Assembly: GCA_017311315.1 (NCBI GenBank)
Contig: CM029636.1
Coordinates: 20,966,139-21,030,138 of the forward strand
From: Dendrocalamus latiflorus
Taxonomy: Eukaryota > Streptophyta > Magnoliopsida > Poales > Poaceae
Direction of reading: 5' to 3'
DNA: 64,000 nucleotides
Below are positions 21,121-32,191 of this stretch, piece by piece. Both the position numbers and the translations under genes were made by a program. A model generated the notes under the pieces. It was given only the letters and a program-made list of their open reading frames with translations. It did not search any database and was not told the origin of the DNA. The first letter of the stretch is position 1, and each line of letters starts with the position of its first letter.

Positions 21121-23045
21121 CTGAGAAACACAGAGCACTTCAAAAATTAGCATAGTTAGGCTAACCACACTTGTCAACAAGGATAAATCAAGAGACAACT
21201 TCCAAGTTTTTGACAGCAGGGATGTCCAAGCACCCTCCATTAGCAGATATATGTGAGCGCAGGCAACGAGAATATAATGGCAATGAAATTACTATCATAC
21301 ATCCCACCAAGTTTTTCACTATGTGTGATTATACTTTATAGATGAGTCAGAGAGCAAGAGAAAAGACCTCATTATTATTGTTTCCACTGGCCGTCATATG
21401 TTAATTGTTAAACAAAAAGAAAAAAGCACTACATCCTCAGTTGCAAGAGGCAAAGATGCAGCTGCTACAGAAACTATCCAATCAAGCTGCAATGCACACT
21501 TGCACATCTGTTCAACATGGTGTGAACTGATGAACAGTAGTGGACGCATAATTCATTAGTTAGAATAGAAATCTATGCAAAATACATAGATTAGTGAGCC
21601 CACACTATTAACATAATTAACTATGCTTAAAGATCATGGTGTTTGAACGACAAAAAACTCCATACACACTGGCAGTAGCAATTGATCTTAAAATTGTAGT
21701 ATCTTCAAAATCACAGATTACATCTCATGTACACAAGGCAGCAAGACCTTCTTTGACAGTGATCCAAGATCGCTGACAGAAGCAATTGAACTTAAAATTG
21801 TAGGGGGTTTCAAAATCACAGCTTACATCACATGTGCACAACTCAGCAAGACCTTGTTTGGCAGTGCTCCACCAACTGTTTAGATGGAGCTAAAGCTAGC
21901 AAGCCAAACAGACACACTATGTTGTGGCCCAAGAGGAACTCAGGAAGATCTAAAACCCCATCTGCTGATTGTTAAGAGGCTTGGAACATCCTTTTTGGTG
22001 CTACAAGTGATTCAGAAGTTAGGTGGGCAAACAACCTAACTCAAAATGATAGCTATAAATTCCAGTAATAGAGAAACCGGAGCTAACATATAAAAAACAA
22101 ACCATGTGGCTTCGAAATCACAGCTTACATCACATGTGCACAACTCGGCAAGACCTTGTTTGGCAGTGCTCCACCAACGGACGTGGCGACGGAGGTGGAG
22201 GGGGAGGGGTTCTGCGTTGCAAGCAGGAGAGGGGCGAGGCATGCCATGGAGTATGGGTACGGGGTCATCACTGACAGAACTGATGGAGACTCCCAATTGG
22301 TAAATGCGTTTCATTGATGATTAGCTCCAAATTAAGCTTCAATTTAAATGGGGAATTTCAATGACTCTAGTAGAATAGTTTTTCAGACGAAATTAATTAA
22401 TGTGAAGCAACTATAAAAATAAGAGACTGAGATTGAGAAAATATGAAATGCCATGGATTCAAGATTTTATGGATAGAAATTAAGTTATCATGTTAAGGGA
22501 ATATCAACTTAAACCACAATCACGTTTTATGTAAATTTCTAAAATCATAAATATATCATTGTTGGAATCTCAAAATCCTTTTGGGCAGATTAAGTGTTAT
22601 GGTTTGTTACGATGTTTTGAAGTTTCCATTGATCAAAGTTTCAAAAATTTGTTAAAAAAATGCTTACTGAGTTCCTGGTGAAATATATTTGAAGTTCATA
22701 AATTTAAAATGGATACGATCTAGTGGAACTAATTTGATTATTGTGTAAAAGTATATATGTTGAAGCTATCTATTTAAAATCATTTTATGATCCATTTTAA
22801 ACTCATAATTAATGTACTGCAACTATAGAAGTGGAAATGGTTATGTTGTTATTGGCCAACATTTACATATGTCCGTTCCTTGTAGCAGATTAGTATGAAA
22901 AGAAAAAAGAATTTCTAACAAATCCAAAGAAAGGATCTATTCGAATAACTATTGAGTAAACTCTCTTGATAATGAAGGGTGAATATACTCTAACACAGGT
23001 TACACAGCTCACAATATAATCCACTTATAACATTATTATTATGAG
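21121..23045. other. Non-coding with local repeats
   Basis: Three copies of a 75-95-bp block (TTCAAAATCACAGMTTACAT to TTGRCAGTG) lie at about 21695-21775, 21790-21875 and 22107-22180. The last two run on into CTCCACCAAC. The rest is AT-rich without supported genes. Confidence 0.6.
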
Positions 23046-23354
23046 CAGGGTTTTGCTAATCGACCAATTATTGAAAATATTGGCTGTATCAGTCTCCCCT
23101 GATAAAATTGCAAACTGGTTCTGAAAAACTTGGTATGCATGAATTTTATCAAATATAGAATAAATTATTTATGAAATTTGCTTTCAAAATTTCAGCCAAT
23201 ATTTTCAACTGATTATTGGCGATTTTCGGCCGAAAATAGTTTGAAATTCAAATTTTGTTTGATAATTTTGGCCCAAAATTTTTTTGATTATCGCTAATTT
23301 CACTTGTATCGGCTCTCTCCGTTAAAAAAAGTTAAACCGGTATTGAAAACCCTG
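23046..23354. mobile_element. hAT-type MITE, 309 bp
   Basis: Short inverted ends CAGGGTTTT and AAAACCCTG are flanked by an 8-bp near-perfect duplication, ATTATGAG and ATTATGAC. The interior is AT-rich and non-coding. Confidence 0.72.
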
Positions 23355-24442
23355 ATTATGACAGCAAGTTTTTCTAAAAAGAAGTAAACGATTATGTTAT
23401 GAAAAGGTTTACACGTTGCCATATATAACACAAAAGAAGCTGGAAAATTAAAAGAAAAAGAATTTTGGACATAAATAGCACTGTAGACCATCGAAATTCC
23501 AGAAATAGCCCCCAAACACCAGTTTTTCCGTTTCTAGCCCCCTCCCGACCGCTCGATTCACCAAAGAGCGACACGTGGCAATCGTGCGATCCCCGACCGC
23601 ACAACTACTGTGCACGGCTAATCGTGCGGTCAGGGACTACACGACCACTGTAGCACACTGAGTGGTGTGGTGCACGACCGCACGAATTGGGTATATATTG
23701 TTTAGGGTTAGGGTTTATCGATTAGCTGCTGTTTGCCCAAAATGAGGTATAAATTTTGTATTTTTGTTCTGCTAAGACTGTATTTTGTTGCGCAATTTTT
23801 TTCTAATTATAAATATTACGCATATTTACATGTAATTTATTTTAGTTGGAGTCTGCAGCAATTTTATAATATAGAAGAGGAGATGCAAAAAATTATGAAA
23901 TATATTTTGAAAATCCATTATGCATTGCAGATGATACATGTAGGAAATATTTTTTTAGATTGTTATTTTTTGAAATATTTTCACACGTACTTAACGGTAC
24001 GATCACCGTGCCTTGTTATAGTGCGGTTAATTTTCGGAAGACTTTTGTAGGGACGATTGAGCCTTAAATAACTCGTACGTACAAAGGTAAATTATAGTGT
24101 GGTGTAATGGTTGATTCGTTTGTATTTTTTGCACAATGTGAACGGTAAAAATATGTTTGATTCGCAAAAACATTTTGTACGTTGTTGTAGTGCAAGAACA
24201 CGACTAGGATAGGAACGACTAGTCAGTAGGAAGGAAAGTGATATGGAGCACGCGAAGAATTGAATGCAAAAAGGTGACGACATTTTATGTTGGTAGTTAA
24301 AATAGATTTCATAATAAACTTGGGTATAACACGATGCACAGGATTTAGTTACAACAAACTGAAGTAGCCATATGATACATATGCGCCTTCTTGGCATGGA
24401 AATAAATTAGACATTAAGGCGAGTAGTGCAGAATGGCCCAAC
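23355..24442. other. Non-coding border of the zinc-finger/PMD module
   Basis: At 23465-23700 there is a GC-rich segment with repeated GTGCGGTC and GACCGCAC words in both orientations, followed by AT-rich sequence. It may be the end of a large DNA transposon carrying the genes to its right, but no terminal repeat partner was found. Confidence 0.3.
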
Positions 24443-25019
24443 CTACTGCGTAGACCGGGGCCATTTTCCCTTGTTTGCAAGCTCAACGTTGAAATCCTCA
24501 CATGCCCCTTTGGCCTTGGCCGCCATTTCTCTTTTTTTTCTCACGCTCCCTGTCACGAGCCTCACGCTACCTGCACGTGCATGCCTCGAGATGAGCTTGT
24601 GTCTCCCGACGTATACACTCAGTTTGCTCGTCTTGGCAACACTCCTCCTCGTGGATCTCGCATGCCCTTTTGTCGTTCCACTCCTCAAAGCCCATAGTCC
24701 ACTAGTCATGTGGGTGGATCTCTAGGTCAATCCACTTGCGGTAGGCACATAGTGGCTCGGGGGACTACGGGCAGACGGAGAGTTTGTTATTACGTACTAT
24801 TAGTTAGAAATAGTGGGGGAACACATTGTAAGTAGTCCTTACCGACTGCCGATAACTGATCGTGTCAAAACGGCGGTCAGGATAGTCAAAGGAGTAGTTC
24901 GCACAACACCAATAACGCATACCTAGGCTGAGGCACTTCTTCGATTTGAAGAATTTGCATGCGTCTCTGCACCAGCAGAGGGGCGGCGTCTCGCCCTCGG
25001 GAGGTGTTGTGGCGAACAT
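24443..25019 (-). pseudogene. Transposon-type zinc-finger/coiled-coil protein, broken
   Basis: Exon 1 (25019-24843) begins MFATTPPEGETPPLCWC and has a C-x-C-x3-C cluster followed by RYWCCANYSF. This is the GRF-like zinc-binding pattern seen in many grass transposon-associated proteins. A GT-AG intron (24842-24765) follows in phase 0. Exon 2 (24764-24443) starts with a CAYRKWIDLE segment, then a charged coiled coil, and ends KGKWPRSTQ-stop, a typical tail for these proteins. It is broken by TAG codons at 24702-24704 and 24567-24569 and by a one-base shift in an A-run near 24530. Function unknown; probably nucleic-acid binding. Confidence 0.7.
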
Positions 25020-25346
25020 TCAGTTGGAACATTTAGTATAGACATGCTCCTACGAGGAGCGTCGTTAGGGGGTGTGACCTCGTGGCACGCTCTGCTTGTT
25101 TGGCCCTGGCCGCAACAACCTTTGCTTGTTCCTCACGAGCCGCAGCAGACCTTACTAGGTTGCGGGTCTCCTCTCATTGCTTCATCATTTTGTCCCATTG
25201 CTTCTTCTGCCTCTTGTCCATCCCAGCGTGGAGAAGGAATGTATGATGTAGTGTTAGGTTGTGTAGTATTCTCTCGCAGATGCATTCCACCTCATTTTAT
25301 AAGCCAAAGGATAGGCATGATGTGATTTAATTTTGGACCCTACGCA
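25020..25346. other. No supported gene
   Basis: Short overlapping frames without recognisable domains. The minus strand could encode more N-terminal sequence of the zinc-finger pseudogene. Confidence 0.35.
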
Positions 25347-26222
25347 AACATGCCCTCTTTTGTCATGTCACCTGGCAAAGCTACCCACTTTTGTCATGTC
25401 TCTGTGCAAAGCTGTCCTCTTTTGTCATGCCTCTGCACAAAGCTGTCCTCTTTTGTCATGTCACTGTGCAAAGCTGATCTCTTTTGTCATGTCGCTGTGC
25501 ATAGGGGTGCAAACGGGTCGGGTTAATCCCGACCGATCCGGCACCGAATCCGATTGGTATCGAATCCGATTGGTACCGAATCCGGAGAAAAAATATGGGT
25601 TAGGATATGGTAACAGCAATATCCGTCCGAATCCGATACGTCTTCAAGTTTGATTTCAGGTTAGTGCTACTATTTGACATTTCATTTTTTTGCAATGGTA
25701 AAATAAAATCTTCCACATCAGCTATTAAGTAGTAACATCAAGTTCTTGACAGTACGTCCTCCTACTCCATTTGCTGTACTGCATGCATTCCTTACAAACG
25801 GGTTAATCCCGACCGATCCGGCACTGAATTCGATTGGTACCGAATCCGATTGATACCGAATCCGGAGAAAAAATATGGGTTAGGATATGGTAACAACAAT
25901 ATCCGTCCGAATCCGACCCGTTTGCACCCCTAGCTGTGCAATGCTACCCACTTATGTCATGTCTCTGGGCAAAGCTGCCCTCTGTTGTCATGTCACTGCG
26001 CAAAGCTGCCCTCTTTTGTCATGTCACTGCGCAAAGCTGGCCTCTTTTGTCATGTCTCTGGGTAAAGATGGCATCTTTTGTCATGTCACTGCGCAAAGCT
26101 GCCCGTTTTTGTCATGTCTCTACGCAAAGCTGCCCTCTTTTGTCATGTCACTGCGCAAAGCTGACCTCTTTTGTCATGTGGTCACTGCACAAAGCTGGCC
26201 TCTTTCGTCATGTGGTCACTAC
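25347..26222. repeat. 31-bp tandem array split by a hAT element
   Basis: Units of 31 bp (core CAAAGCTGCCCTCTTTTGTC followed by ATGTCACTGCG) run from about 25347 to 25501 (five units) and 25933 to 26222 (about nine units). Single-unit variants differ at a few bases. Because 31 is not a multiple of three, all frames are used in turn, and the ORFs here are repeat artefacts. Confidence 0.88.
25502..25932. mobile_element. hAT-type element inside the 31-bp array, 431 bp
   Basis: Perfect inverted ends TAGGGGTGCAAACGGGTCGG and CCGACCCGTTTGCACCCCTA are flanked by a perfect 8-bp duplication, GCTGTGCA (25494-25501 and 25933-25940). The sequence just inside the left end (GGGTTAATCCCGACCGATCC and the following 100 bp) is repeated at 25800-25920, so the element contains two direct copies of its own arm. 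Confidence 0.92.
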
Positions 26223-26601
26223 ACTAAGTTCTCTAGTTTGATATAAAAAGCACGGTTGGGCTCCCATGACAGTAAATCGAAGAAGAAGTACCTTCTTTGT
26301 CGTGCAAAAACATACCATGGTGGAAGCTGAGGGGCTAGTCGGAGCGGGGTCACCAAGGAAGACCTTCCCGTGGAAAGGAGGGAGGACTTTAGCCCTAACT
26401 ACCGCTTGATACCAAGCCGGCATGCTCAACCAGTGTGGCCAAAATGCAGACACAATGAGGACGCAGTCGTGTAGGTCCTGGAAGGCCCCTTCGATGGCGG
26501 GCAATGTTTCTTTCGATGCCCACACTCCAGGGTACAATTGCTAATAGTACATTTTTTGTTATTGCTTATAGAGTCTCCATGTTTACCGTCCTTTCCCGTA
26601 G

Positions 26602-26736
26602 ATGGCGAAATGCGACTTCTCCCGTTAGATCGACCCTCCTCATGAACTGTATATTGTCAAGTACGTGAATACATTATGGGATCGAATATTTGAGTTGGAG
26701 GAGCGAATCGACACTCTGCAAACCCTAGCTGCATAG
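26602..26736 (+). pseudogene. Short coiled-coil ORF relic next to the GRF gene
   Basis: A possible acceptor (TTTCCCGTAG) precedes an ATG. The frame has the charged helix IFELEERIDTLQTLAA and one internal TAG at 26626-26628, where Gln would fit. Short, charged coiled-coil segments of this kind accompany transposon-linked zinc-finger genes in grasses (inference). May be a separate exon. Confidence 0.35.
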
Positions 26737-27183
26737 TGTGTGTCACTACAACAACTGCCAGCCACATCCGAGGCGGCCCCCTGCAGAACACTCCATGTAG
26801 GTAGCGCGAGGCACCTTTGACCAGTAGGCACGCTTTCTATGATATGAACTGGAGAGAGTGATTAAGTTAGTAATGTGTGGTATTTTATTTTTTGTGTTCG
26901 TTGTTGTGTTGATGGTGTGGTGCTGCGACTGTTGTTTTGATTTATTTTGTTACCTGTAGTATTTTCTGTATTTTCTGTACGTGTAATGTATATATTGTTT
27001 CGTGTTGTCAGTGCATGACGCCTTCTTATTCTGTGGTCTCTGTGCGTGAGGCTGCCCCCACACTGAGCCTATAAGAGGGAGTCATTCCTCACCTAGTCCC
27101 CTGCATTGTTCTCCCTCACCTCCTGAATTAGTTGTTCACAATCTGTGTACCTTTCATTTGTGCTCACTCCCTCGGACACCGAT

Positions 27184-27589
27184 ATGAGTCAACTCAGCAC
27201 CTCTTCATCGGCACCCACAGTGATTTGCCCAAAATGCAACACGGTTGTTAGACGTAAGACCTTACACACGGCCGCGAATCCTGGGCAGCATTACTACAAG
27301 TGCCCGTTTCACTCGGTGAGTATGATTGTTTCGAGTTCGTTGAAATCGTGCAGGTATGTTACAAAATCTTCCTCTCACGAAATCGCAGGAAGCCCCCGGC
27401 GGTTGCCGATTCTGGGTGTGGGAGGATGAAATAGGCACTAGGACCGACATTGTTCAGCATGAGAGAGTTGTCGTGGGGGGTAACGACCCCGTCGAGATGC
27501 GGCATCATTTTTATAGACTGGAGTGGAAGGTTAATTTAATGTTGTCTACTATTTTCTTTCTTATGTTTATTGTTGTCGTCAAGTTGTAG
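27184..27589 (+). CDS. GRF-type zinc-finger protein with a C-terminal hydrophobic segment
   Basis: Exon 1 is 27184-27315 and exon 2 is 27389-27589, separated by a 73-bp GT-AG intron in phase 0; the product is 110 residues. Residues 15-18 (CPKC) and the later YYKCPFHS and GGCRFWVW segments form a GRF zinc finger, with four cysteines and an aromatic FWVWED signature. The last 25 residues contain a hydrophobic stretch (LSTIFFLMFIVVV) that may insert in a membrane. GRF fingers bind single-stranded nucleic acid in some proteins; the role of the short grass versions is not known. The frame has no defects, unlike its neighbours. It may still belong to a transposon unit rather than being a host gene. 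Confidence 0.75.
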
Positions 27590-28611
27590 TGTTGGAGGTT
27601 GTTCTCGTACATGTTGGTAATGTTTTTTGCTATGTTCTATCTTGTGTTTATTGTTATTGTGTGTTCTAGTGCTGGAGGATTGATCTTTGTACGTGTAATG
27701 CAAGCTATTACCTACAGTGGCCATATGCGTACGTACTCGTCATATTAGAATGATGCCTTAATTGTAGGTAAAAAAATTTTAGAAGCACATTACAGTACGA
27801 ATATTATTATTTGCACAACATGGCGTGGATATGTATTACACATACGTACATTGCATAAATGATTGCAGGAAACCATGAGACGTTATAAAATCTGAATTAC
27901 AAAACCTCATTGTGCATCTCATCGTCGCCTCCTCTAATGGCGTATGTGATCCTCTGAGAAGGTGAACCTGCTAGGTGAGTGTGGTGCATCTCGAAGGTCG
28001 TACTGCGAGGCCTGCGTCTGAGGTGGTGCTGTGTACAACTCCGTGGGGAGTTGCATTGGATGGCTGAAAATAGAGCTCAGCCATTCGGCCGAGGAGAGGT
28101 CTACGTCATGCTCAGATGGTACAGCTGAATTAGGCCATGGGCAGCAATGTTTATAATGAATAGTAATATCACAAGGCATTTACCTGGGTAGTCCGAAACG
28201 CAGATGACCCACCATGAACTTCGTGGCTCAGTTGCTCCATGCAACCTGCATTTTTTTGGCGATGCGATGAGATGGCATTGAAATACACATGTTTTCTTTA
28301 CTACGTTAGTGCATACCGGTGTATGCGGCTGTCCAAATGACGATGCCATTGGGAAATCGCGCATGTACTCTTGCGTTGTGTATCCTTAGTAGGTCTGCCC
28401 GAACCACCCATGCCACTCTTGTAGGCTGAACTGAACACCATGCGTGAACGTGGGCAATGCCACCTCCGATTGCTGCGGCGAGTCAGGGTCGCTGTTTGGG
28501 GAGAGCCCCTGTCGGCCTGGACAGAATGTTCGCTCATCCGTCGCCCTCCGTGATGACGATGGCTGTATCAAGGTGCTATCCTGTCGCAAGTGCTGTGAGA
28601 AGAAGATGTGG
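27590..28611. other. Mostly non-coding; possible C-terminal part of the PMD-like pseudogene
   Basis: 27600-27930 is GT-rich. Minus-strand frames at 27934-28655 contain Pro/Ser/Gln-rich stretches such as plant-mobile-domain transposon proteins have at their C-termini, but no firm homology is visible. Confidence 0.35.
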
Positions 28612-29040
28612 TTAGAGATAAATGGCATTCGAGTGGATGAACAAATAGTTGGCAAATGTCAACCGCCGGTCCAAAGTGCGTGGAGGACGAGCGACCGTAG
28701 CAATGGCGTCATCCTTGTGCCGACCACAGCTGATGGTCCTGATCACAGACCTTGCGTTATCGTAGATGTTGCGCATTGAAGCTAGCAGCCTATCAATGGA
28801 GTTGCACCTCCCACGCTGGAGAGCTTGAGCAGCCTCATCGTGGATATGATGCAAGCAGTCGTATTGCAGGTAAACAAAGAGTGAGTTAAAACGTGTTGCC
28901 GCATAGGTTACACTGAGAGTAGTCTCGTACCGTCTTGTCGTGCCAGGCTGCTTGATGACGGTCCGGCCCTGCCCGTATAGCAGCCTCGTGCGTGACCTCT
29001 GCAGGACGGTGTGGGGCAGACCTAGTAAGCCCACTGCGGG
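28612..29040 (-). pseudogene. Plant mobile domain (PMD)-like protein, C-terminal part
   Basis: On the minus strand the frame starts at the TR-GAG insertion site with VGLLGLPHTVLQRSRTRLL and continues to HIHDEAAQALQRGRCNSIDR and RTLDRRL, ending at 28612. These segments match my recollection of the C-terminal region of grass transposon-derived PMD proteins. Its upstream half continues at 34624 beyond the retrotransposon. An internal region (28890-28930) may hide an intron. PMD proteins are related to transposon-encoded proteins, and a few domesticated members act in gene silencing. This copy is non-functional. Confidence 0.55.
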
Positions 29041-30161
29041 TGATGCGGGGGATTGCCCGATCTTCACGGCGTAGGATCGATGAAGATAGTTGGATCCGTG
29101 CAACCTGACGAATCGATGGCGCCAACCACTGTTAGAACAGCAACCTGCGACAAAAGAATTCGCCCAACCACACGCTCGTGATCCCGTCTACCCGACCACC
29201 AAGTAGACGCGTCGTCGCTCCAGCAAATCACAAGGAATCACAAGAACGACGGGGAAGAACGCCCGATTCCCCTCTAGGTTGCAATCATATGCCAAACCCT
29301 AGGAGAAACAAGCGCCATGGCTCTCTCAAAATAATAGATCTGTTTTCTGGTGGTCTCCCCTTTTTTTTTACATAGGCGGCGGCCATATATGGCGTCCCCT
29401 CCGCACACGCATAACATATTGGGCTTAATAGGCCAAAACACCATGCTAACTAGAGTCTGATTCCAAATAAAAAAAATTGTGCAAATGTGGTTCGGTCCAG
29501 GACTCCCACGAGGACCTTCCTTCCTTCACGTAGATAGCTTAATTAGTGTGCACTAATCACATGGCCTTCTTTTATTTGGTTTTGGCGCCGGAAATAAACA
29601 GCACGTGGGCCTGCAGAGTTGGTCCATCTCACGCCATGGAATCTCCATGCATGCGGTTGGGCATTGGCCTTCCTAACCGCATGAGCCATCATGAGCTTCC
29701 TCGGCTCGATTGTTGCATGGTCTTTCTCTTTTATGGCTCCCATCAGTCCGCACAAATATAAGAATAATTAAAATACTAGTATTAGGTAGTAACTGGTTCT
29801 CATATAAATTAAACCCAAATTTAACTAGGAACGAGTTCACCTGTGGATTAATCTTGTATTCTCATACTGGCATAATCGGTATAGTCGGGATGTCCTCATC
29901 ATCCTGTACATTTGAAGTGATAGACGTGGCACTAGTATTGACGAGACCTTCTAAACGCATCTTTACTTTTGGCTTGTACAGATCGAGTATGGGCCTGTAA
30001 ATAATTAAATAAAATAGTAGTAGCTCTGTATCTCCAATATAATCATTAAAGACCCAATTAAATTAGAGTTCACCTGATAATATTTAATGCGGCTCAATAA
30101 TTCCTTCCAGTTAAATAATATATTTAATTGAGAAGTGCAAGACATGAGCGTATCCGCGTCA
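29041..30161 (-). repeat. 3' LTR of the TR-GAG element
   Basis: Paired with 33508-34623. It contains the end of the gag frame (stop at 30005), so the last part of the protein is LTR-encoded. Confidence 0.93.
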
Positions 30162-32191
30162 TCCTCCCCTTCTTCAAGAAAAGTCGTCCTCGGCTTTTGA
30201 TAGCCTGAAATTGTGCTAAACAAAGAATACAATGTATATGCATGGTATATGTATCTATCGTTCACACTTTTCCTGTTTAGCATATCTTGTACATCTGAAG
30301 GTGTGGTCAATAAAAAGAATAACACATATGCATGGTATATGTATGAATCAATTATTGTGTCATTCTTATTATTTTGCACAAAGCATTTAGTACAACAGTA
30401 GCTATAAGATGTATGCAGTGCAATACTGTCATTCATATCATTCTCCCTTCCATGAGAAAAAGTCGTCCTCGACTTTGCTGAGTACATGGACAAGTCATTA
30501 ATGGGCCAAACCAAATTAATTTGTTCAAATATGGGGGAGAAAATTTTTAGTGCCTTCCATGCTTCAACTGTGCTACTCTGATTATTTGTATATGATTGTA
30601 CATTAAAGGATGAACAAGTAGGTTTAAGAAATCTTTTAAAACGTGAAGTACTATTGTTGAAACTCATCTCATTGTGTTCATGATATGGCACAAAAGATCG
30701 TTTATCCAAAATATGCAATTTCAATTCAGTAAGCTTATCACGTGTAATGCATATTCGGTAAACATAAAACTTGTCATCTACACCATAATCTCCAATTAAA
30801 TTGAACTTATATGTGTAGCCATAGGTACTAACTAGTGATTTTAAACATGAAATTTTAGCAAGATTCTCAAGCACACTAGATAGCTCTCTAGGATTATCAA
30901 ACATAATATAGTACAAAGAATCCCTAGGAGATATTCGAGTAAGAACTTCCTTATGAGTAATCAATTCCACATTATGTAAATTGAGCGAAGAAATTTCAGA
31001 ACATGGAATTTTTGATTGAACGCATGAGTTCTCACAATTACTCACCTTTTCACAATTAAATTCAGCACCAATATGGTTACCATTATCATTCTCTTCAGTT
31101 GATGTAGGTGATGTATGTATCAAATCATCATGATGTAACAACGGGGTAGCAAGTACTTCATCTTCAACTGTGGTTATCTTCTCATCGATTTTCTCCAGTG
31201 GTACTAGTTGTGGAACATTCGACTCATTTTCTTTAATATCAACCTGCACAATGTGAGAAACAACACTAGAAGTAGATATTAATATGTTAGTTTCATAATC
31301 AACCTCACTTTGTCTGTCATCTACTTCTCTCTTTTCTTTTTGTGTATATCTCTCACTCTCAATTTGGATGCTCTCAACCTCACATATGGTGGAATCACAC
31401 AACTCACTCTTTTTATCACTCCCACTCAATTTGGCTATGTGGCTCTCATCCTTACATGGGTTTTGAAGCATCTCATCCTTTATGGATCGTGGGCCAGCAA
31501 TGGTGCAATTACCATCAACCACGATCTCCTCATGTAGCAACGGAGCAGCACTACATGACGCCTTGACCGAAGGGAAAGTCCCATGCTCGGTCGTCTTCTC
31601 ATGTGACGCATTGGTAAAGGCATACGAACTGAAGTGAGGACTCAGATTGAAATGTGGTGTACATCTCTCCTTAATTTTCTTCTCCTGCTCTATAGCATAA
31701 TTCACAAGATCTTGCATACTACCATCATATTTTAAACGAACAGTAGCAGCGATCTCGAAATTCAAACCTCTTTTGAAGTAAGCTCTCTTTGCACATGTCT
31801 CTATGATATTGGCTCGATATATAGCATAATCCAGCTCATCATAATAAGATTGGACAGATCGATGTCCTTGGTGAATGCTCTTTATATGATGAAGTAACTC
31901 TAGCTCATATTCATATGGCACAAACTCATTTCTCATGACCTGCTTCAATTCTTCCCAAGTAGTGACATATTGCTTCTCAGGATATCGTTTCCACCAAGTA
32001 CATGCATATTTTTCAAACTTCATGGTGGCTTGGGTCACTTTCTTCGCTTCGGACAGCTTCTGAAACTTAAGGTCACATTCAAGTTGTTCCACCCATTCGA
32101 GATACTCCTCTGGATTTGTAGTTCCATAGAATGGAAAATACAAGTATCGAGAGTCGCACCATGAGGAACGAAATGTTGTATATCCTGCCAT
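30005..32191 (-). CDS. Ty3/gypsy-type Gag of the TR-GAG element
   Basis: One uninterrupted frame. I choose the ATG at 32191 (MAGYTTFRSSW) rather than 32245, because a strong acceptor (TTTCTTTTGCAG) lies a few bases upstream and gag homology starts here. The product is about 728 residues. Residues 20-170 form the retrotransposon gag domain: YLYFPFYGT, EYLEWVEQLE, WWKRYPE, TWEELKQVM, and a QSYYDELDYAI motif. The remainder is low in similarity, acidic to polar, with no zinc knuckle. The tail is encoded by the 3' LTR. Gag would form the particle in which a partner element's enzymes act. The lack of disruptions over 2.2 kb fits a recently mobile copy. Confidence 0.85.
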   Translation of the reverse strand: MAGYTTFRSSWCDSRYLYFPFYGTTNPEEYLEWVEQLECDLKFQKLSEAKKVTQATMKFEKYACTWWKRYPEKQYVTTWEELKQVMRNEFVPYEYELELLHHIKSIHQGHRSVQSYYDELDYAIYRANIIETCAKRAYFKRGLNFEIAATVRLKYDGSMQDLVNYAIEQEKKIKERCTPHFNLSPHFSSYAFTNASHEKTTEHGTFPSVKASCSAAPLLHEEIVVDGNCTIAGPRSIKDEMLQNPCKDESHIAKLSGSDKKSELCDSTICEVESIQIESERYTQKEKREVDDRQSEVDYETNILISTSSVVSHIVQVDIKENESNVPQLVPLEKIDEKITTVEDEVLATPLLHHDDLIHTSPTSTEENDNGNHIGAEFNCEKVSNCENSCVQSKIPCSEISSLNLHNVELITHKEVLTRISPRDSLYYIMFDNPRELSSVLENLAKISCLKSLVSTYGYTYKFNLIGDYGVDDKFYVYRICITRDKLTELKLHILDKRSFVPYHEHNEMSFNNSTSRFKRFLKPTCSSFNVQSYTNNQSSTVEAWKALKIFSPIFEQINLVWPINDLSMYSAKSRTTFSHGRENDMNDSIALHTSYSYCCTKCFVQNNKNDTIIDSYIYHAYVLFFLLTTPSDVQDMLNRKSVNDRYIYHAYTLYSLFSTISGYQKPRTTFLEEGEDDADTLMSCTSQLNILFNWKELLSRIKYYQVNSNLIGSLMIILEIQSYYYFI

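Noticed and set aside
25333..26246. Cys-rich ORFs (CPLLSCH repeats) as secreted peptides
   Set aside because: Translations of the 31-bp tandem array; no signal peptide or splice context.
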